In this document: positions 51,601 through 60,111 of the stretch, one piece after another
How positions within the stretch are numbered: the first letter of the stretch is position 1
How the letters are laid out: every line of letters begins with the position of its first letter
NCBI RefSeq assembly: GCF_001269365.1
Contig: NZ_CXOM01000001.1
Location: 744,090 to 808,089, forward strand
Reading direction: 5' to 3'
Length of the DNA: 64,000 nt
Origin: Limnohabitans sp. Rim11
GTDB lineage: Bacteria > Pseudomonadota > Gammaproteobacteria > Burkholderiales > Burkholderiaceae_C
The notes under the pieces: generated by a model
What the model was told of the DNA's origin: nothing
What the model saw: only the letters and a program-made list of their open reading frames with translations
The model's database searches: none
Position numbers and translations under genes: made by a program

Positions 51601-53970
51601 ATGAACTTGAACGCCGATTCAACCGCATCTCAGTGGGACTGCGATCTATTGGTTGTAGGTTCGGGTGCGGGAGCTTTGTCGACAGCTGTGACTGCGGCGC
51701 ATTTAGGTCTGAAAGTTTTGGTCGTAGAAAAAGACCCACACTATGGTGGTACCACCGCATGGTCCGGCGGTTGGATGTGGATTCCACGCAATCATTTGGC
51801 GCTGAAGGCGGGTATTGCTGAACCCATTGAAAAGCCACTTTCTTATTTGCGACATGAATTGGGTGAACAGTTTGATGAAGTTCGTGTTCGGACGTTTTTA
51901 AGGCATGGACCGCAAATGCTTCGCTTCTTTGAAGCGCAAACGGCTTTGCAATTCATCGATGGCAACGGCATTCCAGATTTTCATGGCCGTACCAACGATT
52001 CGGTGTTGGGCGGCCGATCAGTCTGTGCGGCGCCCATCGATGGCCGTTTGCTGGGATCCAATGTCAAGCAACTTAAAACGCCTCTTTGGGAAACAACGTT
52101 CTTGGGCATGGGCATTGCATCAGGAACAGACATCAAGCATTTTTTCAATGCCATGCGCTCAGGTACTTCCTTTTTGTATGTTGTAAAAAGGGTGTTGCGC
52201 CATCTGAGAGATGGCTTAATCCATGGCCGTGGCATGCATCTGGTGAATGGCAATGCTTTGATTGCAGGTTTAGCCAAATCGGCATTTGACAAAGGCATCG
52301 AAATTCGTGTCAACACACCCGCAGTTCGGTTGATCACTGAGCAGGGCCGAGTGTGTGGAGCAGTGGTCATGCATGATGGTCACGAACAAACCATTCGAGC
52401 CAAGCGCGGTGTGATGTTGGCTACAGGAGGTTTTCCGCACGACCCTTTACGAAAACGTCAACTTCTGCCGCATGACCCGACGGGGCAGCAGCACTTTTCT
52501 GCAGCGTCCAAAGGAAATACGGGCGATGGCTTGCGCATGGGTGAATCGGTGGGGGCAGTTGTCGCCACGGATTTGAAACACGCTGCAGCCATGGCGCCTG
52601 TGTCGTTGGTCAGTCGCGCCGACGGGCATGTGGCGCACTTTCCTCATTTGTTAGAACGTGCCAAGCCAGGCTTGATCGCCGTCACTCGATTTGGTAAACG
52701 ATTTACCAATGAAGCCGATTCGTATCACGACTTCATGCAAGGATTGTTGAATGCATTGCCTGTTGGCGAAGACGTACAAGCCTGGTTGGTGGTTGACCAC
52801 CGGTTCATTCGCCGATGGGGTTTGGGTGCTGTCAAGCCAGCACCTGTCAGCCTAAGCCGCATGGTGGCCAATGGCTATTTAAAAAGAGGTAAGACCCTTG
52901 AAGAATTGGCCTTGAAATGTGGCATCGATCCAGTTAATTTTCGACAAACTGTTGCACGCTTTAACACCATGGCTGACGTTGGCTATGACAGCGAATATGG
53001 CAAGGGTCAAACACCCTATAACCGAATTCAAGGTGATGCATCACATCCAGGACGCAACCCATGCATGGCGCCATTGGTAGATGGCCCGTTTTATGCGGTT
53101 CGAGTGGTCGCTGGAAGTCTGGGCACCTTTGCAGGTTTGCGCTGTAACGAGCATGCCCAAGTCTTGAACGAACAAGGCAAAGCCATTCAAGGACTGTATG
53201 CAGGCGGCAATGACTTATCCAGTGTGATGGGGGGCAACTATCCCAGCGGTGGCATCACCTTGGGGCCTGCTATGACCTTCGGGTATTTGGCCGCGCACCA
53301 TGCCGCACAAGTATCTCCAGAACATTATTTTTACAAAAGGACGACACCCATGTATTACGAACTTGCCACCATGACCTTGCCTTTTGGCACGGCTGCACAG
53401 GCCGCCATCAACGTCCAAACCTTTGCCTCGCAAGGTCATGGTGAATTGCTGGGTTGTTGGTTCACCGACATTGGTGTTCTAAACCAAATGATTGTGTTGC
53501 GCGGCTTTGATGATCTGGCCAACTTGCAAGCTGAACGCCAACGCACCCAGCAAAATGCAAGTCCTTTTGGCTGCGGCGAAATCTTCCAAAGCTTGGAGCA
53601 ACACAGCTACCAAGGCTTCCCTTGGATGAAGCCGGTTCGTCCCAGCGCAGAAAGTGGCATCAACGGGCCTGTGTATGAAATTCGAACCTATGGCATCAAG
53701 CCTGGTGGCGTACAACCCACCATCGACTTATGGGAGCAGGCTGTACCCGCTCGTGAAAAAATTTCACCTTGTGTTGTAGCCATGATTGCATTGGATGGAC
53801 CCTTGCGCTTCACCAATATTTGGGCTTACCCGAACATTGAGTCACGCAGCAAAGCTCGCGCGGAAGCAGTGGCACAAGGTGTCTGGCCCCCCAAAGGGGG
53901 CCCGGCGCATCTGACAACCAACATGGTCTCCACCATTGCCATGCCGACTGCTGTATCGCCTTTGAAGTAA
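51601..53970 (+). CDS. KstD-like FAD dehydrogenase fused to tandem NIPSNAP domains
   Basis: 789-residue protein. Residues 1-583 form a complete KstD-type flavoprotein: GSGAGALS (about 21-28), VEKDPHYGGTTAWSGGWMW, and GGNYPSGGITLGPAMTFGYLAA with Tyr547/Gly551 for the KstD ketone-binding pair. Residues 584-789 are two ferredoxin-like NIPSNAP domains (MYYELATMTLPFGTAAQAA; GPVYEIRTYGIKPGGVQPT). The join contains AAAAGGA at 53335 and an in-frame ATG at 53350, so the second part may also be translated alone. It looks like two adjacent genes whose stop was lost. The paralogue at 48062 ends where this first part ends. Likely substrate: a ring ketone acid. Confidence 0.82.
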   Translation: MNLNADSTASQWDCDLLVVGSGAGALSTAVTAAHLGLKVLVVEKDPHYGGTTAWSGGWMWIPRNHLALKAGIAEPIEKPLSYLRHELGEQFDEVRVRTFLRHGPQMLRFFEAQTALQFIDGNGIPDFHGRTNDSVLGGRSVCAAPIDGRLLGSNVKQLKTPLWETTFLGMGIASGTDIKHFFNAMRSGTSFLYVVKRVLRHLRDGLIHGRGMHLVNGNALIAGLAKSAFDKGIEIRVNTPAVRLITEQGRVCGAVVMHDGHEQTIRAKRGVMLATGGFPHDPLRKRQLLPHDPTGQQHFSAASKGNTGDGLRMGESVGAVVATDLKHAAAMAPVSLVSRADGHVAHFPHLLERAKPGLIAVTRFGKRFTNEADSYHDFMQGLLNALPVGEDVQAWLVVDHRFIRRWGLGAVKPAPVSLSRMVANGYLKRGKTLEELALKCGIDPVNFRQTVARFNTMADVGYDSEYGKGQTPYNRIQGDASHPGRNPCMAPLVDGPFYAVRVVAGSLGTFAGLRCNEHAQVLNEQGKAIQGLYAGGNDLSSVMGGNYPSGGITLGPAMTFGYLAAHHAAQVSPEHYFYKRTTPMYYELATMTLPFGTAAQAAINVQTFASQGHGELLGCWFTDIGVLNQMIVLRGFDDLANLQAERQRTQQNASPFGCGEIFQSLEQHSYQGFPWMKPVRPSAESGINGPVYEIRTYGIKPGGVQPTIDLWEQAVPAREKISPCVVAMIALDGPLRFTNIWAYPNIESRSKARAEAVAQGVWPPKGGPAHLTTNMVSTIAMPTAVSPLK
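53335..53352 (+). promoter_or_regulatory. Internal RBS and ATG at the flavoprotein/NIPSNAP junction
   Basis: AAAAGGA (53335-53341), eight bases, then ATG (53350-53352), in frame with the upstream ORF (codon 584). This is an ordinary start site lying inside an uninterrupted reading frame, so a free 206-residue NIPSNAP protein could be made besides the 789-residue fusion. Confidence 0.6.
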
Positions 53971-53974
53971 AGAG

Positions 53975-54787
53975 ATGCTGCGTTCTTATTCTTTGGCGTA
54001 TCTGACGGTTAACGAGTCTTCTGTGCCGGAGGCCATCAGCATCGCTGCTGAATTAGGCTATTCGTCTGTTGGTTTGAGATTGAAGCCCAATGCGCCTGGC
54101 GCACCGTTTCAAAGTTTCATCGATGACGTGCAGATTCAACGCGAAACTTTGGCAAGAATGGCTGATACCGGCGTGACGGTGTTTGACATTGAAATCATTC
54201 GAATTGGTGAAGTATTTGACCCAGCACCTTATCGTGCTCTGTTAGAGGCGGGCGCAGCACTGAATGCAAAAGCTGTGCTGGTGGCTGCGGATGACACGCA
54301 TGAGCCACGTTTGGCGCAGCATTACGCGCAGTTGTGCGAATACATGCAACCCTATGGCTTGACTGCCGATTTGGAGTTCATGCCCTGGACAGGCGTCAAA
54401 GATGCGAAGGCTGCCCTGCGGATCATGGCATTGGCGGGACATCCGAAAAATGCAGGCATCTTGGTCGATGCGCTTCACTTTGGCAGGTCCACCAGTACGC
54501 TAGAAGATATTGCCGACATCCCTTCTCACTTGTTGCATTACGCACAAATGTGCGATGCAAAAGCAGGGCTTCATTTTTCTACAGAAGAGCTTATTCATAC
54601 AGCAAGGCAGGAGCGAATGTTGCCAGGAGAAGGTAGTATCGATTTAAAGGGCTTGTTCAACGCCTTACCAAGAGATGTGCCGGTGAGTATTGAAATTCCA
54701 GACATGATTCGCGCCAAAGCCATGGGTGACAAGGCGTGGGCTGAAAAGGCTTTGCAGGCAACAAGGTATGTCTTGGGTGACCTTTAA
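53975..54787 (+). CDS. AP_endonuc_2/sugar-phosphate isomerase-type TIM barrel, possible 3-dehydroshikimate dehydratase
   Basis: 270-residue metal-dependent TIM barrel. Metal-ligand positions of the superfamily: TADLEFMPWTGV (Glu), GILVDALHFGRS (Asp, His), QMCDAKAG (Asp) and PVSIEIPD (Glu). The fold serves xylose isomerase, inosose dehydratase and the bacterial 3-dehydroshikimate dehydratases (QuiC/AsbF type). With AroE-like dehydrogenases on both sides, dehydroshikimate to protocatechuate is an attractive role, but inosose-type dehydration or isomerisation cannot be excluded. Starts 4 bases after the fusion gene's stop. Confidence 0.6.
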   Translation: MLRSYSLAYLTVNESSVPEAISIAAELGYSSVGLRLKPNAPGAPFQSFIDDVQIQRETLARMADTGVTVFDIEIIRIGEVFDPAPYRALLEAGAALNAKAVLVAADDTHEPRLAQHYAQLCEYMQPYGLTADLEFMPWTGVKDAKAALRIMALAGHPKNAGILVDALHFGRSTSTLEDIADIPSHLLHYAQMCDAKAGLHFSTEELIHTARQERMLPGEGSIDLKGLFNALPRDVPVSIEIPDMIRAKAMGDKAWAEKALQATRYVLGDL

Positions 54788-54822
54788 AACGGTCCGTTTG
54801 GCCTGTTCATTGAGATAACAAA

Positions 54823-55878
54823 ATGAAAATTGCGGTTGTGGGCGCTGGCGCTATTGGACTAGTTCACATGAAAGTCATTCAAGCGCACTCTGAGTGCGAG
54901 TTGAGTGCCGTGGTAGATCCAACGGAAGCGGCTGAAAAATTATCCCAGTCTCTTAACGTTCCCTATTTTCAAAGTTTAGACAATTTACTCAGTCATTCAC
55001 CTCCGGATGGCATCATTTTGGCAACACCCAATGCCTTGCACGTTTCCCAAGCGCTGCAATGTCTTGATGCAGGCGTGGCGGTTTTGGTGGAGAAACCGAT
55101 TGCCCATACGGTACTGGATGCTCTTAGATTGGTGAATGCAACGGATTCAACAAAATATCATGTACCCGCAAAAGTTCTCATTGGCCATCATCGTGCACAC
55201 AGCCCTATCATGGCCAAGGCCAAGAAGGTCATTGCAGAGGGCCGCTTGGGTCGACTGGTCAGTGTCATGGGCAGTGCGCTATTTTGCAAACCAGACGACT
55301 ACTTTACGGTTGCGCCTTGGCGAACCGTGCATGGCGGTGGTCCCATTCTGATTAACCTCATCCACGAAATTCACAACTTGCGAATGCTCTGCGGCGATAT
55401 TGTGGAGGTTCAGGCCATGTCATCCAACGCCGTACGCGGTTTTGAAGTAGAAGATACCGCCGCCATTAACTTTCGTTTTGCATCAGGGGTGCTGGGTACT
55501 TTCTTGTTGTCAGATACTTCTGCCAGCGCCAGAAGTTGGGAGCAGACTAGCCAAGAAAACAAAGACTATTCCACCTATGATGACGAGGATTGTTATGTCA
55601 TTGCAGGGACTCTGGGAAGCTTGTCCATTCCCACCATGCGATTGAAAAGCTATACCCGCGTGGAAGATCGGTCTTGGTTCAAACCATTTCATACAGACAC
55701 GCTGGAATTGCAGCGCGCAGATCCGTTAATGCTTCAGCTTCAGCACTTTTTAGGAGTCATTCAAGGTGAAATAAGTCCGCTAGTGAGTGCTCGCGACGGC
55801 TTGCAAAATCTGCAAGTGGTGGAGGCCATAGCAAGCGCCATCAAAACGCAACAAGCGGTGAAGCTTGTTGCTGATTAA
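54823..55878 (+). CDS. Gfo/Idh/MocA family oxidoreductase
   Basis: 351-residue NAD(P)-dependent dehydrogenase. N-terminal Rossmann motif KIAVVGAGAIGLVHMKVI, conserved VEKPIA (Lys of the EKP motif), PAKVLIGHHRAHSPIM, and the C-terminal domain with GGPILINLIHEIHNLRMLCG carrying the catalytic His position. Such enzymes oxidise a ring hydroxyl of sugars, inositols or quinate-like acids; LigC of the protocatechuate 4,5-pathway belongs here too but has a different EIP motif. Third gene after the KstD fusion; its end is 3 bases from the convergent livF. Confidence 0.82.
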   Translation: MKIAVVGAGAIGLVHMKVIQAHSECELSAVVDPTEAAEKLSQSLNVPYFQSLDNLLSHSPPDGIILATPNALHVSQALQCLDAGVAVLVEKPIAHTVLDALRLVNATDSTKYHVPAKVLIGHHRAHSPIMAKAKKVIAEGRLGRLVSVMGSALFCKPDDYFTVAPWRTVHGGGPILINLIHEIHNLRMLCGDIVEVQAMSSNAVRGFEVEDTAAINFRFASGVLGTFLLSDTSASARSWEQTSQENKDYSTYDDEDCYVIAGTLGSLSIPTMRLKSYTRVEDRSWFKPFHTDTLELQRADPLMLQLQHFLGVIQGEISPLVSARDGLQNLQVVEAIASAIKTQQAVKLVAD

Positions 55879-55881
55879 AAC

Positions 55882-56640
55882 TCAAGGCGTTGTGGCGCTA
55901 GTGTGCGCCCCACCCAAGAACAAACGTTCCATGTTGGGGTCATTCAAAATATCAGAAGCAGGTTTGTGCAAGACTAAACGGCCCGACTCCAATGCAATGG
56001 CGTCATCCGAATAAGCCAATGCGCTCTTGACGTTTTGTTCCACCATCAGAATGGTGGTGCCTTGTTCTGCCAACTTGCGCAGCAACTTAAATACATCCAA
56101 AACCACCATGGGCGAGAGACCGATGGAGGGCTCGTCAATGAGCAACACCTTGGGTCGTAAGAGCAAAGCGCGGCCAATTTCCAATTGTTTTTGTTCACCA
56201 CCCGACAATGAAGCAGCACGCGAGTTCAAACGTTCTTTGACGCGCGGGAAAAACTCCAAGACTTCAGGAATTCGCTCGTGCGTGGTTTTCATGCCCAGCG
56301 TAATGCCGCCCAATTCAAGGTTTTCATACACCGTCAATTGGCCAAACAAATTACGACCCTGAGGGACAAAGGCAATGCCTTTGGCCAGCAAATCTTTTTG
56401 GCTGGCGCCATTGATGTTTTCGCCATTTAAGAGCACTTTGCCTTGTCGTGGCTTGAGCAAACCAAACAAAGTTTTGAGCACGGTCGACTTGCCAGCACCG
56501 TTGGGGCCAATCAGCAAAGTGATGGCCCCCCGGCGTGCTTTGAAGGACAGGTTGTTCAGGATCATGAAATCCTTGTAGCCCGATACCACATCGTCAAATT
56601 CTATGCAGGCGTCTGCGCTGCTGATATTGTTGGTTGTCAT
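55882..56640 (-). CDS. livF: ABC transporter ATPase LivF (system 2)
   Basis: 252-residue ATPase. Walker A GPNGAGKST at 45-53, Q-loop FVPQGRNLFGQLTVYENL, signature LSGGEQKQLEIGRALLL, Walker B VLLIDEPSIGLSP, H-loop MVEQNVKSALAY. Last gene of the livK-aroE-amidohydrolase-livHMGF operon. Distinct from the system 1 protein in sequence. Confidence 0.9.
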   Translation of the reverse strand: MTTNNISSADACIEFDDVVSGYKDFMILNNLSFKARRGAITLLIGPNGAGKSTVLKTLFGLLKPRQGKVLLNGENINGASQKDLLAKGIAFVPQGRNLFGQLTVYENLELGGITLGMKTTHERIPEVLEFFPRVKERLNSRAASLSGGEQKQLEIGRALLLRPKVLLIDEPSIGLSPMVVLDVFKLLRKLAEQGTTILMVEQNVKSALAYSDDAIALESGRLVLHKPASDILNDPNMERLFLGGAHTSATTP

Positions 56641-56642
56641 GT

Positions 56643-57389
56643 TCAGCTTCCCAAGTAGGCGTCAAGCACCTGTTTGTTGGCGCGAATTTCTTCAGGGGTA
56701 CCTATGGCCAGCACTTTGCCTTCCACCATCACCATGATGCGATGACAGAGGCCCATCACAAAGTCCATGTTGTGCTCAATGACCACAAACGAGCCTTTGC
56801 GCGTTTGGTTCAGTTCACGCAGCAGGGTGCTGATGCCGCCCACCAGCGAGGGATTCACACCGGCACAGGGTTCGTCTAGCAAGACCAGGTCGGGCTCGCT
56901 CATAAAAGCCATGGCAATGTCGACCAATTTTTGTTGGCCGTAGCTGAGCTCGCCGGCTTTCTTGTGGGCCACATGGCTGATGCGGAACTGTTCGATCAAG
57001 GCATCGGCCTTGTCGCCCAGATTGGAATCGGTGGGTGCAAACATGCGGCTGAACATGCTGCCTTGGTGCTCTTGCGCCGCCACAATCAAATTGTCACGAA
57101 CAGTCATCTTTCCAAACACTTGCAGGGTTTGGAAGGTTCTGCCCACACCGCGGCGGTTGAGTTCCAAGGGACCCAGTTGGGTCACGTCTTCACCTTTGAG
57201 TTCAATGCGGCCTTCATCGGGCGTGATTTGCCCCAGCATGCTGTTGAACAAGGTGGTTTTGCCGGAACCGTTGGGGCCAATTACGCCAAAGATTTCGCCA
57301 GGGCGAACTTCAAAGGAGACACCACCCACGGCTTGAATGGCGCCGTAGGCCTTTTTCAAGTTGTGAACTTGCAAAACGGGCGCGCTCAT
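56643..57389 (-). CDS. livG: ABC transporter ATPase LivG (system 2)
   Basis: 248-residue ATPase. Walker A GPNGSGKTT at 38-46, LivG-type signature LSYGQQKLVDIAMAF, Walker B LVLLDEPCAGVNP, H-loop VVIEHNMDFVMGL. Overlaps livM by 4 bp and precedes livF by 2. Confidence 0.9.
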   Translation of the reverse strand: MSAPVLQVHNLKKAYGAIQAVGGVSFEVRPGEIFGVIGPNGSGKTTLFNSMLGQITPDEGRIELKGEDVTQLGPLELNRRGVGRTFQTLQVFGKMTVRDNLIVAAQEHQGSMFSRMFAPTDSNLGDKADALIEQFRISHVAHKKAGELSYGQQKLVDIAMAFMSEPDLVLLDEPCAGVNPSLVGGISTLLRELNQTRKGSFVVIEHNMDFVMGLCHRIMVMVEGKVLAIGTPEEIRANKQVLDAYLGS

Positions 57390-58396
57390 ACGGCACCTCC
57401 TTGTTGAACAGGCTGTGCGGCTTGTGACGTTTGGGCGCTCAGTCGACGTGTTTCAGATTCTTGACGTGATTGGCGGCGTGCGCGAATGCGGTCTGGAATG
57501 CTAAGCAAACCATCGGGCAGCCAAATCATCAGCAGAACCACGGCCGATCCAAAGACAAACAAATACCAAGCTTGGGCAAAGCGCAACCATTCAGGCAGCA
57601 CCACACCCACAGCAGAGCCAAGGATGGGACCCAGGAAATAGCCAGGGCCGCCCACCACCACCATCAGGTACATCATGATGGAAGCACCAACGGTAAACAG
57701 CGCAGGGTCGATGAAGCCCACTTGCGATGCGTAGAGCCCGCCTGCAAGACCCGCAAAGGTGGCGCCAATGGCAAAGCTCATCAAGGTGTAGCTGCGTGTG
57801 TCAATGCCCAAACTCTCGGCACGAATGGGGTTGTCACGCAGTGCTGTAAAAGCCTTGCCCCAGGGGGAGCGCAACAGGGCCCACAAAATCAATGCCAGTA
57901 AAACGGTAAAGACCAAGACCATGCGGTAGTAAGCCAGATTGCCATCAAAACTGATGCCGCCCAAACTGGGTCTTGCAATGTTGTTGATGCCAAAGGTGCC
58001 GCCTGTGAGCCACTCTTCGTTGCGCATGACCAACCAAGCTGCGGTGTTAAAGCCCAAGGTGGCAAAGGCGAGGTAAATGGTTTGAACGCGCAGGGCAGGG
58101 AAGCCCACAATCAAGCCGGTAAAGAAGCACAACAAACCGCCAGCGGGCAGGGCTAGCCAAAAGCTGATGCCGGCCTTTAAGCAGATGGCCACAGTGTAAG
58201 CACCGATGCCAAAGAAGGCTGCATGTCCCAAAGATTTTTGGCCAGCATAACCCACCGTCAAATTCAAACCCATGGTGGCAATGATGAAAACCAGCCAGGT
58301 TGTGAAGATGTGAATGCCATAGTTTTTGAAATAGGCCGGCACAATGGCCATGGCAACCAACAACGCCAAGCCTAAAAATAGATTGAGCTTTTTCAT
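57386..58396 (-). CDS. livM: ABC transporter permease LivM (system 2)
   Basis: 336-residue inner-membrane protein: FIIATMGLNLTVGYAGQKSLGHAAFFGIGAYTVA, PALRVQTIYLAFATLGFNTAAW, the coupling loop SPWGKAFTALRDNPIRAESLGID, and YLMVVVGGPGYFLGPILGSAVG. A cytosolic tail of about 30 residues rich in Arg, Gln and Ser ends the protein. Overlaps livH and livG by 4 bp each. Confidence 0.88.
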   Translation of the reverse strand: MKKLNLFLGLALLVAMAIVPAYFKNYGIHIFTTWLVFIIATMGLNLTVGYAGQKSLGHAAFFGIGAYTVAICLKAGISFWLALPAGGLLCFFTGLIVGFPALRVQTIYLAFATLGFNTAAWLVMRNEEWLTGGTFGINNIARPSLGGISFDGNLAYYRMVLVFTVLLALILWALLRSPWGKAFTALRDNPIRAESLGIDTRSYTLMSFAIGATFAGLAGGLYASQVGFIDPALFTVGASIMMYLMVVVGGPGYFLGPILGSAVGVVLPEWLRFAQAWYLFVFGSAVVLLMIWLPDGLLSIPDRIRARRQSRQESETRRLSAQTSQAAQPVQQGGAV

Positions 58397-59268
58397 ACTT
58401 TGCGCTCCTCTTTGCGACCCAAGAGACCTTGTGGTTTAAACAAAATAACCACCATGAAAATAATCAAGGCCACAGCATCTTTGTAAGCCGACGAAATGTA
58501 AGCGGCTGCCAAGTTTTCGGACACGCCCACAATCAAACCGCCCAGCAAAGCACCGCGCGTGTTGTTGAAGCCACCGATGATGGCGGCAAAGAATGCTTTG
58601 GTACCCAAGGATTCACCCATGTCGAACTTGGCCAAATAAATGGGCGTCACCAAGAGTGCCGCAGCAGCAGCCAAGATGGCATTGATGGCGAAGGTGTAAA
58701 AAATCATGCGCGGCACATTGATGCCCAGCACAGACGCACTCTCTGTGTTTTGTGCCACCGCTTGCATGGCACGACCCGTGACAGTTTTGGCCAAGAAGGC
58801 TTGCGTAATTAACACCAAACCCAGCGCCATGATGAAGGTGCCTACATCGGATGCCGAAATATTGATGCCCGCCAAGTTGTAAACCTTGTCTGGGAAGATC
58901 ATGGGAAAGGGCTGTGGCTCTGAGCTGTAACCCGCGCGCACGCCATTGCGCATGGCGATGGACAAGCCAATGGTGGCCACCACAATAGGCATCATGCCGT
59001 ACTTGAACAAAGGATCTACCAAGCCGCGCTTGAACAGCCATCCAAGCACCAAGACCGATACCACCACACTGATGGCAAAACTGGCAGACAGTGCCATGCC
59101 GTTGTGCAGCATGATGACCATGATGAAGGCGGGCAGCATGACAAATTCGCCTTGGGCAAAGTTGATGGTGCCTGAGGCTTGCCACAACAAAGTAAAACCT
59201 AGCGCTGCCAGCGCATAGATGCTGCCGGTTGCCAGGCCGCTAAAGAAGAGTTGAAAAAAGTCGGTCAT
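58393..59268 (-). CDS. livH: ABC transporter permease LivH (system 2)
   Basis: 291-residue inner-membrane protein: FFSGLATGSIYALAALGFTLLWQASGTINFAQGEFVMLPAF is the LivH N-terminal block with the N-F-A-Q-G-E signature; the coupling loop is TGRAMQAVAQNTESASVLGIN, then FAAIIGGFNNTRGALLGGLIVGVSENLA. The region before its start (7 bases) is the end of the amidohydrolase gene. Confidence 0.88.
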   Translation of the reverse strand: MTDFFQLFFSGLATGSIYALAALGFTLLWQASGTINFAQGEFVMLPAFIMVIMLHNGMALSASFAISVVVSVLVLGWLFKRGLVDPLFKYGMMPIVVATIGLSIAMRNGVRAGYSSEPQPFPMIFPDKVYNLAGINISASDVGTFIMALGLVLITQAFLAKTVTGRAMQAVAQNTESASVLGINVPRMIFYTFAINAILAAAAALLVTPIYLAKFDMGESLGTKAFFAAIIGGFNNTRGALLGGLIVGVSENLAAAYISSAYKDAVALIIFMVVILFKPQGLLGRKEERKV

Positions 59269-59275
59269 TGTTTGT

Positions 59276-60097
59276 TCACCATCCTAAAATTTTGGCGGGA
59301 GTGTCCCACATCATGGCTTGCAGTTGCGCAGGCGTGAACCAACGCTCTGTCAACTTCAAAAGCGTGCCGTAATCAAGGCGATAGGTACCCCTTAAGTGCG
59401 GCCAATCTGAAGCCCAAATACAACGCTCAGGGCCAAATGCATTCCATACTTTCATGACATGTGCGTGCGTGTCATCAAAGGGGAAACCTGTTTGAGAAAA
59501 CTTACCAAAGCCAGAAATCTTAATCACGCCTAAGCCACTGTCGGCCAGTTTCCAGAGAGCTTGCAAACCAGGCGCATTGGGCCCGTCTGCCAAGTGCGGT
59601 CTGCCGCAATGGTCAATCAAGGTTTTGACGCCGATGCGTTCAATGCGTGGCCAAAGTGCCTCAAGTTGATTGGCCGATGTCTGAAATTGCGCCCACATGT
59701 CTAGATCACGCAGATGCGCAAGCAAAGGGTCGATATCAGCGTAATAGTCCAGGCCATGCAAAGACGTATTGAAAGCGACGCCCACAATGCCTTGCGCTTG
59801 AAAATCTTTCAAGGCTTGCTTGCTGATGTTGGCGGGTACAACGGCGATGCCTTTAAAGCGACCTTCACCTTGTGCAATGGCATCGAGCATGCAACGGTTG
59901 TCTAGGCCATAGCCTGAATTGGGTCCGACCAATAAAGCATGCTTGGCGCCATACGCGGCCATCACATGTTTGTAATAGTCGGCAGTGCCAATTTCTTGAC
60001 CTTGCGGGTGGTAGGGCACCTCGGCAGGGTAGGGGAATCTTTGTGGATCAAGGACATGACAATGTCCATCGATCTTAGGTCGATCGAAGATGTTCAT
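59276..60097 (-). CDS. Amidohydrolase family 2 protein, LigI-like
   Basis: 273-residue TIM-barrel hydrolase: KIDGHCHVLDPQRFPYP with the His-x-His pair (His12, His14), VGVAFNTSLHGLDYY, LIDHCGRPH and WASDWPHLRGTYRLDYG with the catalytic Asp. It is in the PDC-lactonase (LigI)/4-sulfomuconolactonase group, only distantly like the 26720 protein. Lies in the livK operon between AroE and livH, 14 bases after AroE. Hydrolysis of a lactone from a ring-cleavage or cyclic acid is the likely role. Confidence 0.78.
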   Translation of the reverse strand: MNIFDRPKIDGHCHVLDPQRFPYPAEVPYHPQGQEIGTADYYKHVMAAYGAKHALLVGPNSGYGLDNRCMLDAIAQGEGRFKGIAVVPANISKQALKDFQAQGIVGVAFNTSLHGLDYYADIDPLLAHLRDLDMWAQFQTSANQLEALWPRIERIGVKTLIDHCGRPHLADGPNAPGLQALWKLADSGLGVIKISGFGKFSQTGFPFDDTHAHVMKVWNAFGPERCIWASDWPHLRGTYRLDYGTLLKLTERWFTPAQLQAMMWDTPAKILGW

Positions 60098-60111
60098 CGG
60101 TCAACTTTGAA

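Noticed and set aside
54823..55878. LigC (CHMS dehydrogenase)
   Set aside because: Has the sugar-type EKP motif and differs over most of its length from the LigC sequence as I recall it.
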